Source of the DNA: Spinacia oleracea
Lineage: Eukaryota > Streptophyta > Magnoliopsida > Caryophyllales > Amaranthaceae
Length of the DNA: 64,000 nucleotides
Direction of reading: 5' to 3'
NCBI RefSeq assembly: GCF_020520425.1
Contig: NC_079488.1
Coordinates: forward strand, 1,589,747 to 1,653,746
In this document: piece by piece, positions 8,936-22,153 of the stretch
How the letters are laid out: each line of letters begins with the position of its first letter
Position numbering within the stretch: the first letter of the stretch is position 1
Notes under the pieces: generated by a model
What the model saw: only the letters and a program-made list of their open reading frames with translations
Database searches by the model: none
What the model was told of the DNA's origin: nothing
Made by a program: the position numbers and the translations under genes

Positions 8936-11882
8936 TAACCTTCTTGTATGCACAAGATTCATCTGCGTTCTTGATGAAACCAAAGTCACTGACTGCTTCA
9001 TCAAAACGTATATTCCAGCTCCTGGATGCTTGCTTCAATCCGTAGATTGATTTCTTTAGCTTGCATAACTTTTTAGCATTCTTTGGATCCTCAAAACCCT
9101 CAAGCTGTGTCATAAACACAGTTTCTGTTAAAACGTCGTTTAAGAAAGCGGTTTTGACATCCATCTGCCATATTTCGTAATCGTAATATGCAGCGATTGA
9201 TAACATTATCCGAATAGACTTTAGCATTGCAACTGGTGAAAAGGTTTCATCGTAATCCACACCGTGGACTTGCCTGTAACCTTTTGCAACCAATCTAGCT
9301 TTGAAAACTTCAAGTTTCCCATCCTTGTCCTTTTTCAGTTTGAAAACTCATTTGCTTCCAATAGCTTGGTAGCCATCTGGCAAATCGACCAAATCCCATA
9401 CTTGGTTTTCAGACATGGAGTCTAATTCAGATTGCATGGCTTCATGCCATTGCTTGGAGCTAGGGCTCGTCATAGCTTGTTTGTAAGTCGCAGGTTCATC
9501 ACTTTCAAGTAATAGAACATCATAGCTCTCGTTCGTCAAAATACCTAAGTACCTTTCCGGTTGAGATCTATATCTCTGCGATCTACGTGGGGTTACATCT
9601 CTAGATTGTCCATGATTCTCACCAGAAACTTCTAAAGATCTCCGAGTTTCATCCTGAATGTCATCTTGAGCATTCTCTAGAGTTTGTTGTTCGACTCGAA
9701 TTTCTTCGAGGTCTACTTTTCTCCCACTTGTCATTTTGGAAATGTGATCCTTTTCCAAAAAGATACCATCTCGAGCAACAAACACCTTGTTCTCAGATGT
9801 ATTGTAGAAGTAATACCCCTTTGTTTCCTTTGGATAGCCCACAAGGATACATTTGTCAGATTTTGGATGAAGTTTGTCTGAAATTAATCGTTTGACGTAT
9901 ACTTCACATCCCCAAATCTTAAGAAAAGACACTTTTAGAGGCTTTCCAAACCATAACTCATATGGAGTCTTTTCAATAGCTTTAGACGGAGCTCTATTTA
10001 TAGTGAGTGCGGCTGTATTTAGTGCATGTCCCCAAAATTCTATTGGAAGTTCAGCCTGACCCATCATTGATCTAACCATGTCTAGCAAGGTTTTGTTCCT
10101 CCGTTCCGACACACCGTTCCATTGTGGTGTTCCAGGAGGAGTCAATTCTGATAGAATTCCACATTCTTTCAGATGGTCATCAAATTCATAGCTCAGATAT
10201 TCACCGCCTCTATCAGACCGCAGTGCCTTAATCTTCTTGCCTAATTGATTCTCTACTTCACTCTGAAATTCCTTGAATTTGTCAAAGGATTCAGACTTAT
10301 GCTTCATTAGGTAGACATAACCATATATACTGAAGTCATCAGTGAAAGTGATAAAGTAGCTGAAACCACCCCTAGCATTTGTACTCATTGGTCCACATAC
10401 ATCTGTATGGATTAAACCCAATAGTTCAGTTGCTCTTTCTCCAACTTTAGAGAAAGGTTGCTTTGTCATTTTGCCAAGTAAACATGATTCGCATTTACCA
10501 TAATCCTCTAAGTCAAATGGTTCTAGAATTCCTTCCTTTTGAAGTCTTTCCATGCGTTTCAAGTTAATATGGCCTAATCGACAATGCCACAGATAGGTGA
10601 GATCTGAATCATCCTTTTTGGCCTTTTTGGTATTTATGTTATAAACTTGTTTGTCGTGATCTAATAAATAAAGTCCATTGACTAATCTAGCAAATCCATA
10701 AAACATCTCTTCAAAATAAAACGAACAACTATTGTCTTTTATTAAAAAGGAAAATCCCTTAGCATCTAAGCAAGAAACAGAAATGATGTTTTTAGCAAGA
10801 CTTGGAACATGGAAACACTCTTCCAGTTCCAAAACTAGCCCAGAGGGCAACGACAAATAATAAGTTCCTACAGTTAATGCAGCAATCCGTGCTCCATTTC
10901 CCACTCGTAGGTCGACTTCACCCTTGCTTAACTTTCTACTTCTTCTTAGTCCCTGTGAATTGGAACATAAGTGTGAGCCACAACCTGTATCTAATACCCA
11001 AGAAGTTGAATTAACAAGTGTACAGTCTATAACGAAAATACCTGAAGATGGAACGACTGTTCCGTTCTTCTGATCTTCCTTTAACTTCAAGCAATATCTC
11101 TTCCAATGCCCCTTTCTTCTTGCAGTAGAAGCATTCGGATTCAGAAGTGGGTTGACTGACCTTCCTCTTTTCAGACTTGGCGCCAGTTTGCTTAGTTGGG
11201 CTGGCCTTGTTGCCACCTTTCTTAGCATTCCTCTTCTTTCCAGATTTCTTGAACTTGCCCCCACGCACCATAAGCACATCTTGCTTATCACTTTTGAGCG
11301 TCTTTTCAGCGGTTTTCAGCATACCGTGAAGCTCAGTGAGCGTTAGTCCAGACTATTCATACTGTAGTTCAGTTTGAACTGATCATACCCGTTATGAAGA
11401 AAATGGAGGATGGTGTCTACAGCCATTTCCTGAGAGAATTGTTGATCCAGCCGACTCATATTCTCAATGAGTCCAATCATTTTGAGAACATGTGGACTTA
11501 CGGGCTCGCCTTTCTTAAGCTTGGTCTCAAGAATTTGCCTATGAGTCTCGAATCTTTCGACTCGAGCCAGATCTTGGAACATGTTCTTTAACTCACTGAT
11601 GATCGTGAAAGCATCTGAGTTGATGAACGTTTTCTGTAGATCTGCACTCATGGTTGCAAGCATTAGACATTTCACATCCTTGTTGGCATCAATCCAACGA
11701 TTGAGGGCTGCCTGAGTGACCCCTTTGCCTGCGGCTTCGGGCATCGCCTCTTCCAGGACATACTCCTTTTCTTCCTGCATAAGAACTATTTGCAAGTTCC
11801 TTTGCCAGTCAAGGAAGTTTTTCCCGCTCAACTTCTCCTTTTCGAGAATTGGTCGAATGTTGAATGAATTGTTGTTTGCCAT
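8936..11882 (-). pseudogene. Broken Copia gag-pol with a different gag (element 2)
   Basis: Starts MANNNSFN at 11882. The gag (about 180 codons) is unrelated at most positions to that of elements 1 and 3, while pol from LKEDQKNGTVV onward is close to them. Visible lesions: a one-base loss near 11343-11345 that ends the first gag segment; an extra base in a C run at 11109-11112 within the zinc-knuckle codons (CFYCKKKGHWKRYC type, CX2CX4HX4C); a TGG to TGA change at 9348-9350 before the reverse transcriptase; and loss of everything after the YKKV codons at 8936, where element 1 is inserted. Protease (DTG) and integrase motifs (HCRLGH, SDRGGEY, SERRN) are retained. It is non-functional as it stands. 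Confidence 0.9.
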
Positions 11883-14490
11883 AATAAAAACTACAATTGA
11901 AAAGAATAAACAAATAAATAATCATTCACAGTTTCTCTTAATAAACTTAAATTCTAGCATACATGCATAATTTAATGTTCATTAAGCATTTTATTCAAGT
12001 TATGTGTTCCGGCAGGTGTGAATAAAATGATTCTAAGATCCTAAAAACCATTGAAGAATTAAGCACATTATGTATTTAGACTCAATTCTAAAATCTTTTA
12101 GGTAAGAAAAAGCCTTTTGCTAATAGTCTAGAAACTATTCTTGGTTGATAGGTACGTCTAAGAACTTATTAGGTAAACCTATCGATTTTGCCACGACATA
12201 AAAGGACTCCTTACTTATATCGTTGAGTTTCACCAAAACTAACATGTACTCACAATTATTTGTGTACCTTACCCCTTTAGTATCGATAAGTAACACCTCG
12301 CTATGGCGGAAAACTATTACTAAGATCGATGAAAAAAGGATATCCAAGTAAGTGTTATTTTGGCATGGCACCTTTTAACTCAATTTTTAAGTTTGGAACT
12401 TAAGGCTCTTACTATGTTGGTTAGATTTTAAGTGAACTAAAATCCTTAATCATGCAACATAATCAAGTTTCGATCTCATGCATATTTAAGACATATTTAA
12501 AGCAATAAATAACTTAAAACATGCATAAGATAAATGTGATCTAGTATGGCTCGACTTCATCTTGAAGCTTCAACTTCAAAGTCCATCTTGAAAATCTCCG
12601 TGGGAGGCGCCATTTTCTTTAAATAGAATAAGCTATAATTAAACTAATTACAACTATTTGATGGTACGCAGACCATATTTTAATTGAAAAACAAATTTGG
12701 TGCTTTACACCCATTACATTCAAATTAATGGTACGCAGACCATATTTTCTATCCTATTTGGGCCATACTAGTCACTTCATAACCTGCAAAACAGTACATA
12801 TACAATATATACCATTCACCCATTCATTATCATGAATGGCCCACTTAGCTGGTTAGTAAACACGTTATGCATCACATAAATATTTGCAGCAATTAATCAA
12901 GGGCACCAATAATCTACCAATTATTCAGTCCTTATTAATTCTAATCAAGTTGTTTAACCTTAAAGGATTTGTAGACCTAATCAAGAGTTTATGACTATAA
13001 TTGCTCCCACTTAAACCAATAAATTCATATGCTTTACTAATTTTAAACATAAAAATGTATTTCTAGTCTAACCGGAAACATACAAATTTAATTAAAATTT
13101 AAAGCTCATATAAATTTATAATTGAATCCACTTATTTAATTTATTTTCAGTCGAATTTAAATTAATTCAAGGTTTTTTATTTTAGTAAAATAATTAGAAT
13201 AAATTAAAATTTATAATAATTAAAATATTCAAAATTAAAATCCAAGAAAACAATTTAAATTATTAATTTTAAAATTAATTAAAATTACTTGAACTGAAAA
13301 CCTCAAATTAAAATTTAAAACGCGACAATCGTAACACGACAAGCACTTGGGCTTGCGCCCAAGCCCCGTCGAGTGCACGAGGCTAAGCGCCCCTCGACTG
13401 TTCGTGTAGCAATATGCAAGCAGTCCACACGCAACGCAGTAGTGCAGGCCACGCTGCGCGCGCCCGCTCGCTCGTCGCGCCTGCTTGCCTCGCGTCTGCT
13501 TGCTTGCTGGGCATGGCAGCGTGCGCTGTGGCGCAGCACGCTTGCTGCCCACACGCGTCTGCCCGATGGCTTGCGCCTTGGCCCTTCGCCCTTGCCCACT
13601 CGCCCATATGCGCACAGCACTCGACACAGGGCAACGTGCTGCCTTGTGCTCGTGTGCCATGGCTCTTGCTCGTTACATAGTACCGCATGGGTGACGAGCT
13701 CCCTTGCTCGTCGTCGCATGCCCGCACTATACAACACCCCTTGAGGGTAACACGTAGCGTCCATTGCTTTGTGCGTGCAAGTTTTATGAGCGAATTGCAT
13801 AAAAATTAAAAATTAAAATTAATGACAAATTAATAAATCATATTAATTTCATAATTTTAGGGCGAAAAATCGAAAATTTATTAATTAATTAATTTTCGAT
13901 TAACATGGATTCAAATCTAGGTCATAAAAATTTAAAATCTAACATAAATTAACAATTTTTATGGTGGATTTTAATCATTGGTACCTAATTAAATTATTAA
14001 TTAATCATGAAAATCAAATCAATTCTAAATTATTCGAATTTCAACAAATTAATCATAATTACAAATTAGATTGTATAATTAACAAGTCTAGGCATTCATA
14101 ATTGTTAAAAATATACTGTAGGTCAATCAAAAACTCAAGATTTATCAACAAGAATCGCAAATATTCAATTTAACATCTTAAATTTACAAACTTTTGCGTT
14201 CGAAAAACTAAAACCTCCGAAAAGTCATAGTTAGGCTTAGAATTTGGGAATTCTGGGTTCGGCCGAAAAAACTAGTTTTGTCAAAATTATAGAATGCCTT
14301 TTACATGCGGAATTTACACAAAAATCACTCGATTTGGATGAGTAACGAAGAAACTGCCGAAAAACTGCGTACATATAATTAAATAAACGCAATTTGCAAT
14401 TAATCACGAAAATTAATCACCCCTTTAATTCTTTGCAAATTTGTAAAATTTAACCATGTTCATGCAATTTAGATTATGAAAATAATAAGA
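11883..14490 (-). other. Leader of element 2
   Basis: Untranslated leader similar to that of element 1, with a GC-rich island at about 13320-13740. It contains a sense-strand open segment at 12135-12371 that can be read from a GTG but has no ATG at its 5' end. The 45-codon distal part of this frame is open in all four elements. No other gene is seen. Confidence 0.65.
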
Positions 14491-14504
14491 GGCTCGTGAT
14501 ACCA
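14491..14504 (-). other. Primer binding site (element 2)
   Basis: Sense strand TGGTATCACGAGCC directly downstream of the 5' LTR. It is the same near-match to initiator tRNA-Met as in element 1. Confidence 0.78.
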
Positions 14505-14505
14505 C

Positions 14506-15879
14506 TGTTAGGTTATGATACATATGAATAAACATAAATCATGCGGAAAAACTATAAAGCCAGGAAACATATTATTAACACATAATCATTTAGCATAATT
14601 CAGATGCATACACTTTGTAGCGTGCCCTCCCTAGCTGCGCCCGAACCGAACAAGAACAAGTCTTTAGGACTCCAAGTGTCGTCCCTCCGTAGATAGTCCA
14701 CAGTACGTCCGGATCCGCCTTAAGCTTGACCAACTAGAATCGCCCTTAAGGTTCCTTAGATTTTCGGCTATTTGGGTGCAAGTGTTTGGCTGATTTTTGC
14801 TTAAAAATCTTACCTTGAATACTTCAATAATCCTCTGTTAAATATGTGACCCTAGGCCTATATTTATAGAGTTTATGAAAAGGAATTATAATCCAACTAG
14901 GATATGGATTTATTAATTAGAATCCTATTTGAACTCTAAATAATAAATTTAATCTATTAGGATTAGGATTTAATCATTGCACGAATTCCGATAGGATTAG
15001 GATTCGTTACGAACACGAGTGTCGCATGACCACGAGGGACGCACGCACCCGCGCAGGCCTTCCGCCCCGCACGAGTGGGCGCTGCCTCGCAGCCCACGAG
15101 CATACGCTCCAGCGCACGCGCCTACGGCCTTGCTGGGCCTGGAGAGGCTGTGGCCTTCGTGTTGGGCGCTTGGCTTGCTGGGCGCGGGCCTGGCTTCGTG
15201 TTGGGCCTTCGTCTGGCAAGCCTCGTCCGATGCTTAATTCGTACGATGCGCTTCCGATAAAATTCCCGGTTCCGGAATTCATTTCCGATACGACCAATAT
15301 TTAATATTTCCGATTCCGGAATTAATTCCGTTTCGAACAAATATTTAATATTTCCGTTTCCAGAATTATTTTCCGATTCCGATAATATTTCCGATTCTGA
15401 CAATATTTCCGTTTCCGGCAATATTTCCGATTCCGGCAATATTTCCATTTCCAATAATATTTTCCGATACGTACCATGTTTCCGTTTCCGGCAACATCTA
15501 CGACTTGGATAATATTCATATTCCGATACGATCCATATTCCCGTTTCCCGCAATATCATCGTTCCGGAGTATTCATTTCTTGCTTATGACGATCTCAGCT
15601 CCCACTGAAACCAAGATCCGTCGATTCCGAATATCCATAGATGGAGTATTTAATGCCATTAAATACTTGACCGTTTACGTACTATTTGTGTGACCCTACG
15701 GGTTCAGTCAAGAGTAAGTTGTGGATTAATATCATTAATCCACTTGAACTGAAGCGGCCTCTAGCTAGGCATTCAGCTCACTTGATCTCACTGAATTATT
15801 AACTTGTTAATTAATACTGAACCGCATTTATTAGACTTAATATTATATGCATACTTGGACCAAGGGCAGTATTTCCTTC
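14506..15879 (-). repeat. 5' LTR of element 2, split one base before its end
   Basis: Same LTR family as 7553-8935, with the CGGAA-rich array at about 15250-15550 and a GC-rich tract at about 15010-15230. It ends at ...ATTTCCTTC on the plus strand. The final A of the terminus is at 26310, after element 3 and its target-site duplication, so element 3 entered one base from the LTR boundary. Confidence 0.9.
15875..15879. repeat. Target-site duplication of element 3, left copy (CCTTC)
   Basis: The five bases CCTTC precede the TG of element 3 and recur at 26305-26309 directly after its other LTR. Copia integrases commonly make 5-bp duplications. The sequence is itself the terminal part of element 2's LTR. 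Confidence 0.88.
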
Positions 15880-17302
15880 TGTTAGGTTATGATACATATG
15901 ATATTACATAAATCATGCGGAAACAACCATTAACCCAGGATTACATATTATTTACACATAATCATATAGCATAATTTAGATGCATACTCTTTGTTGCGTG
16001 CCCTCCCTAGCTGCGCCCGAACCGAGCAAGAACAAGTCTTTAGGACTCCAAGTGTCGTCCCTCCGTAGATAGTCCACAGCACGTCCGGATCCGCCTTAAG
16101 ATTGACCAACTAGAATCGCCCTTAAGGTACTAGAATTTTCGGCACTTTTGAGCAAGATGTGTGATTGAATTTTTCTCTCAAAAACTCACTTTGAATACTT
16201 TGAAACTCGTTATGAATTGTGAACCCAGGCCACATATTTATAGGGTTATGGAAAGGGAATTGGAATCCTATTCAGATATTAATTAAACCTAGAATCCTAC
16301 AAGAACTCTATTTTAATTAATTTATCAAATAGAATTAGGAATTTAATCATTAACCGAACTCTGCACGTTTTAGGAAACGTGCACGAACACAAACACTTAC
16401 GCACACACACACGGCAGCCTCGATGGGCCGCCCATGCGTGCGTGCGAGCAGCAGCCCACGCAGCGAGGCCTGCGCGAGCCACAAGCCCACGCAAGCACCC
16501 GCGCGCGCTGCGCGCGCTGTGCGCGCTGCCACGGCCTGCTGGGCCTGGCCTTGCGCTGGGCCTGGCGTGGCTGTTTGTGTGGCGCGCTTGGCTTGCTGGG
16601 CGATGGCCTGGCTTCGTGCTGGGCCCTCGTCCGGCAGGCTTCGTCCGATGCTTATTCGTACGATACGCTTCCGATTAAATTTCCGATTCCGGAATTCATT
16701 TCCGATACGAACAATATTTAATATTTCCGATTCCGGAATTAATTTCCGTTTCGAACAAATATTTAATATTTCCGTTTCCGGAATTATTTTCTGATTCCGG
16801 TAATATTTCCGATTCTGACAATATTTCCGTTTCCGGCAATATTTCCGATTCTGGTAATATTTCCATTTCCGATAATATTTTCCGATACGTACCATGTTTC
16901 CGTTTCCGGCAACATCTACGACTTGGATAATATTTATATTTCCGATACGATCCATATTTCCGTTTCCGGTAATATCATCGTTTCCGGAGTATTCATTTCT
17001 TGCCTGTGACGATCTCAGCTCCCACTGAAACCAAGATCCATCGATTCCGAATATCCATAGATAGAGTATTTAATGCCATTAAATACTTGATCCGTTTACG
17101 TACTATTTGTGTGAGCCTACGGGTTCAGTCAAGAGTAAGTTGTGGATTAATATCATTAATTCCACTTGAACTGAAGCGGCCTCTAGCTAGGCATTCAGCT
17201 CACTTGATCTCACTGAATTATTAACTTGTTAATTAATACTGAACCACATTTATTAGACTTATCATAGAATGCATACTTGGACCAAGGGCATTATTTCCTT
17301 CA
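15880..17302 (-). repeat. 3' LTR of element 3
   Basis: Near-identical partner of 24882-26304. It is bounded by TG...CA and next to the polypurine tract at 17303-17317. Confidence 0.95.
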
Positions 17303-17317
17303 GTCTCCCACTTGTCC
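17303..17317 (-). other. 3' polypurine tract of element 3
   Basis: The sense strand reads GGACAAGTGGGAGAC immediately before the 3' LTR. It is the expected primer site for plus-strand DNA synthesis. Confidence 0.8.
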
Positions 17318-17462
17318 TTAGGGACAAGTGTGCATTTCCTAATTCCTTTGTCGCTCGATGCTTGCTCTTGAACATAAGGTAAGAGTTGTCATCCTTATTA
17401 TGTCCAGAGGTGTTTCTCGGTTTCAGAGTTCAACTGATCAAATAAACAGATAATCATAGCCT

Positions 17463-17687
17463 ATGATTCATCCGAGCACGGCCATGCATTTCACAGTTTC
17501 TAGCTCTCCGAGTGGCCTTGTACAACTTTTAAGCATCTCATCCCGATTTATGGGAGGACAATCCCAATCTTGCGATCTTGAGATTAGACTTCGTTTGATA
17601 GGTGATTACCTGAGCGTTGCCTTTATAGCCTCCTTTTACGGTGCGACGGTTGGTCAACGTCAAAGCAACCAGTTCTCAAACAAGTAA
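17463..17687 (+). other. Antisense ORF in the 3' region of element 3
   Basis: A 74-codon ORF with ATG start, nearly identical to that at 62-286; one Glu/Gly difference is visible (SRFMEGQ versus SRFMGGQ). It lies between the gag-pol stop and the 3' LTR on the opposite strand. Function unknown. Confidence 0.35.
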
Positions 17688-18166
17688 TCTCAAATCACTC
17701 AGGTATTGAGGATTTAGTGTCTAATAATTTAATGAAATTTACTTATGACAGATTTTCATCTCTTACAGTAAAGTTTCATAGGTCTTGTCCGATACTAGTC
17801 TTCCCAAAGTAAGTATCTATGCAAATGATTATAACATTGCCATGTCCACATAGTTCAAGAAACAGAACTACTAGTCATCTTGCATTCTAATCGTCTAACG
17901 TTTTCTATGCGTCCAATTTTATAGAAAACTCCGACTAGGGACCATTTTCAACCTTTGACATTCAAGTTCACTTGATAGACATTTCTTAGTCACAGGACTG
18001 GTCCTGACAGTCTATCTTGAATATATCGTCAAATTGAAGGGACTCATCATTTAATAAACCACAAATTAAATGGAAAAATGAATTCTTTTCATTTATTGTG
18101 AATGATTAACCAATAATGTTTTACAAAGATTTAAACTCTAAAACTTTAAAACATTAAACAGAGACA

Positions 18167-21100
18167 TCAAAGCCATTCTCCAATATGCTTGATTCCCATA
18201 GCTGCAGTGTGCGAGTTGTGCTTCGCCTGCGGCGGAGGTTTAGTTAATGGATCTGATATGTTGTCATCAGTTCCAATTTTGCTTATCTCGACTTCTTTTC
18301 TTTCAACGAACTCTCGTAGAAGGTGAAATCTACGAAATACATGCTTGACTCTCTGGTGGTGTCTAGGCTCTTTTGCCTGTGCAATAGCTCCGTTATTGTC
18401 ACAATACAGGGCTATTGGTCCTTTAATGGAGGGGACTACACCAAGTTCACCTATGAACTTCCTTAGCCATATAGCTTCCTTTGCTGCTTCATGTGCAGCA
18501 ATGTACTCCGCTTCAGTTGTAGAATCCGCAATGGTGCTTTGCTTAGCACTTTTCCAGCTTACTGCTCCTCCGTTGAGGCAGAAGACAAACCCAGACTGTG
18601 ATCTGAAATCATCTTTGTCGGTTTGGAAACTTGCGTCCGTATAGCCTTTAACAATTAATTCATCATCTCCACCATAGACCAGGAAGTCATCTTTGTGCCT
18701 TTTCAGGTACTTCAGAATATTCTTGGCAGCAGTCCAATGCGCCTCTCCTGGGTCTGACTGGTATCTGCTCGTAGCACTGAGTGCGTACGCAACATCCGGG
18801 CGTGTACATATCATAGCATACATTATTGAACCAATCAATGATGCATATGGAATCCCATTCATTCGTCTACGCTCATCAAGTGTTTTTGGGCACTGAGTCT
18901 TGCTTAGAGTCATTCCATGAGACATGGGTAGGTAGCCTCGCTTGGAGTCCGCCATCTTGAACCTATCAAGCACCTTATTGATATAAGTGCTTTGACTAAG
19001 TCCAATCATCTTTTTAGATCTATCTCTGTAAATCTTGATGCCCAATATGTACTGTGCTTCTCCTAGATCCTTCATCGAAAAACATTTCCCAAGCCAAATC
19101 TTGATAGAGTTCAACATAGGAATGTCATTTCCGATAAGTAATATGTCGTCGACATATAATACTAGGAAAGCAATTTTGCTCCCACTGACCTTCTTGTATA
19201 CACAAGATTCGTCTGCGTTCTTGATGAAACCAAAGTCACTGACTGCTTCATCAAAACGTATATTCCAGCTCCTGGATGCCTGCTTCAATCCGTAGATTGA
19301 CTTCTTTAGCTTGCATACCTTTTTAGCATTCTTTGGATCCTCAAAACCTTCAGGCTGTGTCATAAACACAGTTTCTGTTAAAACGCCGTTTAAGAAAGCA
19401 GTTTTGACATCCATCTGCCATATTTCGTAATCGTAATATGCAGCGATTGCTAACATTATCCGAATAGACTTTAGCATTGCAACTGTTGAAAAGGTTTCAT
19501 CGTAATCCACACCGTGGACTTGCCTGTAACCTTTTGCAACCAATCTAGCTTTGAAAACTTCAAGTTTCCCATCCTTGTCCTTTTTCAGTTTGAAAACCCA
19601 TTTGCTTCCAATGGCTTGGTAGCCATCTGGAAAATCGACCAAATCCCATACTTGGTTTTCAGACATGGAGTCTAATTCAGATTGCATGGCTTCTTGCCAT
19701 TGCTTGGAGCTAGGGCTCGTCATAGCTTGTTTGTAAGTCGCAGGTTCATCACTTTCAAGTAATAGAACGTCATAGCTCTTGTTCGTCAAAATACCTAAGT
19801 ACCTTTCCGGTTGAGATCTATATCTTTGCGATCTACGCGGGGTAACATTTCTAGATTGACCATGATTCTCACCAGATTCTTCTAAAGATCTCTGAGTTTC
19901 ATCCTGAATGTCATCTTGAGCATTCTCTAGAGTTTGTTGTTCGACTCGAATTTCTTCGAGGTCTACTTTTCTCCCACTTGTCATTTTGGAAATGTGATCC
20001 TTCTCCAAAAAGACACCATCTCGAGCAACAAACACCTTGTTCTCAGATGTATTGTAGAAGTAATACCCCTTTGTTTCCTTTGGATAGCCCACAAGGATAC
20101 ATTTGTCAGATTTTGGATGAAGTTTGTCTGAAATTAATCGTTTGACGTATACTTCACATCCCCAAATCTTAAGAAAAGACACATTTGGAGGCTTTCCAAA
20201 CCATAATTCGTATGGAGTCTTTTCGACAGCTTTAGACGGAGCTCTATTTATAGTGAGTGCAGCTGTATTTAGTGCATGTCCCCAAAATTCTAATGGAAGT
20301 TCGGCCTGACCCATCATTGACCTGACCATGTCTAGCAAGGTTCTGTTCCTCCATTCCGACACACCGTTCCATTGTGGTGTTCCAGGAGGAGTCAACTCTG
20401 ATAGAATTCCACATTCTTTCAGATGGTCATCAAATTCATAGCTCAGATATTCACCGCCTCTATCAGACCGCAGTGCCTTAATCTTCTTGCCTAATTGATT
20501 CTCTACTTCACTCTGAAATTCCTTGAATTTGTCAAAGGATTCAGACTTATGCTTCATTAGGTAGACATAACCATACCTACTGAAGTCATCAGTGAAAGTG
20601 ATAAAGTAGCTGAAACCACCTCTAGCATTTGTACTCATTGGTCCACATACATCTGTATGGATTAAACCCAATAGTTCATTTGCTCTTTCTCCAACTTTAG
20701 AGAAAGGTTGCTTTGTCATTTTGCCAAGTAAACATGATTCGCATTTACCATAATCCTCTAAGTCAAATGGTTCTAGAATTCCTTCCTTTTGAAGATTTTC
20801 TAAGCGTTTCAAGTTTATATGGCCTAATCGACAATGCCACAGATAGGTGAGATCTGAATCATTCTTTTTGGCCTTTTTGGTATTTATGTTATATACTTGT
20901 TTGTCGTGATCTAATAAATAAAGTCCATTGACTAATCTAGCAGATCCATAAAACATCTCTTTAAAATAAAACGAACAACTATTGTCTTTTATTAAAAAGG
21001 AAAATCCCTTAGCATCTAAGCAACAAACTGAAATGATGTTTTTAGTAAGACTTGGAACATGGAAACATTCTTCCAGTTCCAAAACTAGCCCGGAGGGCAA

Positions 21101-22153
21101 CGACAAATAGTAAGTTCCTACAGCTAATGCAGCAATCCGTGCTCCATTTCCCACTCGTAGGTCGACTTCACCCTTGCTTAACTTTCTACTTCTTCTTAGT
21201 CCCTGTGGATTGGAACATAAGTGTGAGCCACAACCTGTATCTAATACCCAAGAAGTTGAATTAGCAAGTATACAGTCTATAACGAAAATACCTGAAGATG
21301 GAACGACTGTTCCGTTCTTCTTATCTTCCTTTAGCTTTGGACATTCTCTTTTGTAATGGCCTATTCCATCACAATAAAGACAGCTTGATGTGGACTTGTC
21401 CTGCTTTGATTTAGCATTGCCCTTGGACTTTCCACCTTTCTTGAATGGTCTCTTTCTAGCCTTGAGTAAATCTTTGGCTTCACAGTCCAGTACTATTTCA
21501 GCCTTTCTGACAAGGTGAATAAATTCTGCAACTGTTTCTTCTCTTGGTTTACTTAGGTATAGTTGCTTGAAGCGACCAAACCCACTGTGTAGTGAATTGA
21601 GCAAGACAGAGACTGCCATCCTTTCGCTTATTGGTGTTCCTAGTAGACTTAGGCGATCAAAATATGAACACATAAGATCCACATGGAACCTCAGTGGGAC
21701 GCCTACCCTCTGTTTAGTGCGAAGGAGCTGAACATGTGTTTCTTGGACCTCCATCCTATAACACCTGTTGGGAGAACTAACCTTTAGACCAGACATTGAT
21801 TAAATCAACTCATGGACGTTCAGGTCCCTGTCCTCCGTACTTCCACGACAGATATCCCTCAGATTCTTGATGAGCGTAAAAGGTTCATAGGCTACAAACC
21901 TTTTAGCCCAATCATCAGGGATATTGTTCAGCATGAGACTCATAACCTTTTTGAGATCCGCATCCCAGGCGTAAAATCTCTCAGGGGTCATGTCTCTGGC
22001 ATAGTAGCTTGGCATGGGATGTGACAGTACATACTCAAGTCCATTGAGTTTGACTATTTCAACTAGCTTAGCTTCCCATTCAAGAAAATTTGTCAGGTTC
22101 AGCTTGACCATAAGCTCAGAACCCATGATGATGTTTTGATTGTTGTTTGCCAT
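18167..22153 (-). pseudogene. Copia gag-pol polyprotein with one nonsense codon (element 3)
   Basis: Same length as the intact frame of element 1 (3987 nt from ATG at 22153 to the stop), with no frameshift. A single GAA to TAA change at 21800-21802 stops translation in gag after ...NVHELI. Downstream, the frame holds zinc knuckle, DTG protease, integrase, reverse transcriptase (YVDDILL) and RNase H as in element 1. The integrase SERRN motif reads SEWRN here (codon 20351-20353, a CpG-type C to T change on the coding strand). The element is recent, so the stop is either post-insertional or was carried by a genome packaged in trans. Confidence 0.92.
19970..19982 (-). other. Candidate central polypurine tract (element 3)
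   Basis: Sense GACAAGTGGGAGA inside pol, identical to the core of this element's 3' polypurine tract at 17304-17316. Confidence 0.4.

Larger units (their letters stand above)
8936..15879 (-). mobile_element. Copia element 2, truncated and host to elements 1 and 3
   Basis: Minus-strand Copia element with 5' LTR at 14506-15879 (last base now at 26310), primer binding site at 14491-14504, leader at 11883-14490 and a broken gag-pol at 8936-11882. The remainder of its reverse transcriptase, RNase H and 3' LTR is not seen; it is expected left of the window beyond element 1. Because elements 1 and 3 are both inside it, it is the oldest of the three. Confidence 0.88.

Noticed and set aside
16350..16955. 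Long frame through the LTRs (MDRIGNINIIQVVDV...), seen in all LTR copies
   Set aside because: It is produced by CGGAA-type units whose period is a multiple of three and runs on into a GC-rich variable tract. It shows no domain, and sits in U3 upstream of the TATA box.
14506..17302. Apparent tandem LTR dimer of a single element
   Set aside because: The CCTTC duplication and the stray terminal A at 26310 show two different elements, one inserted in the other.
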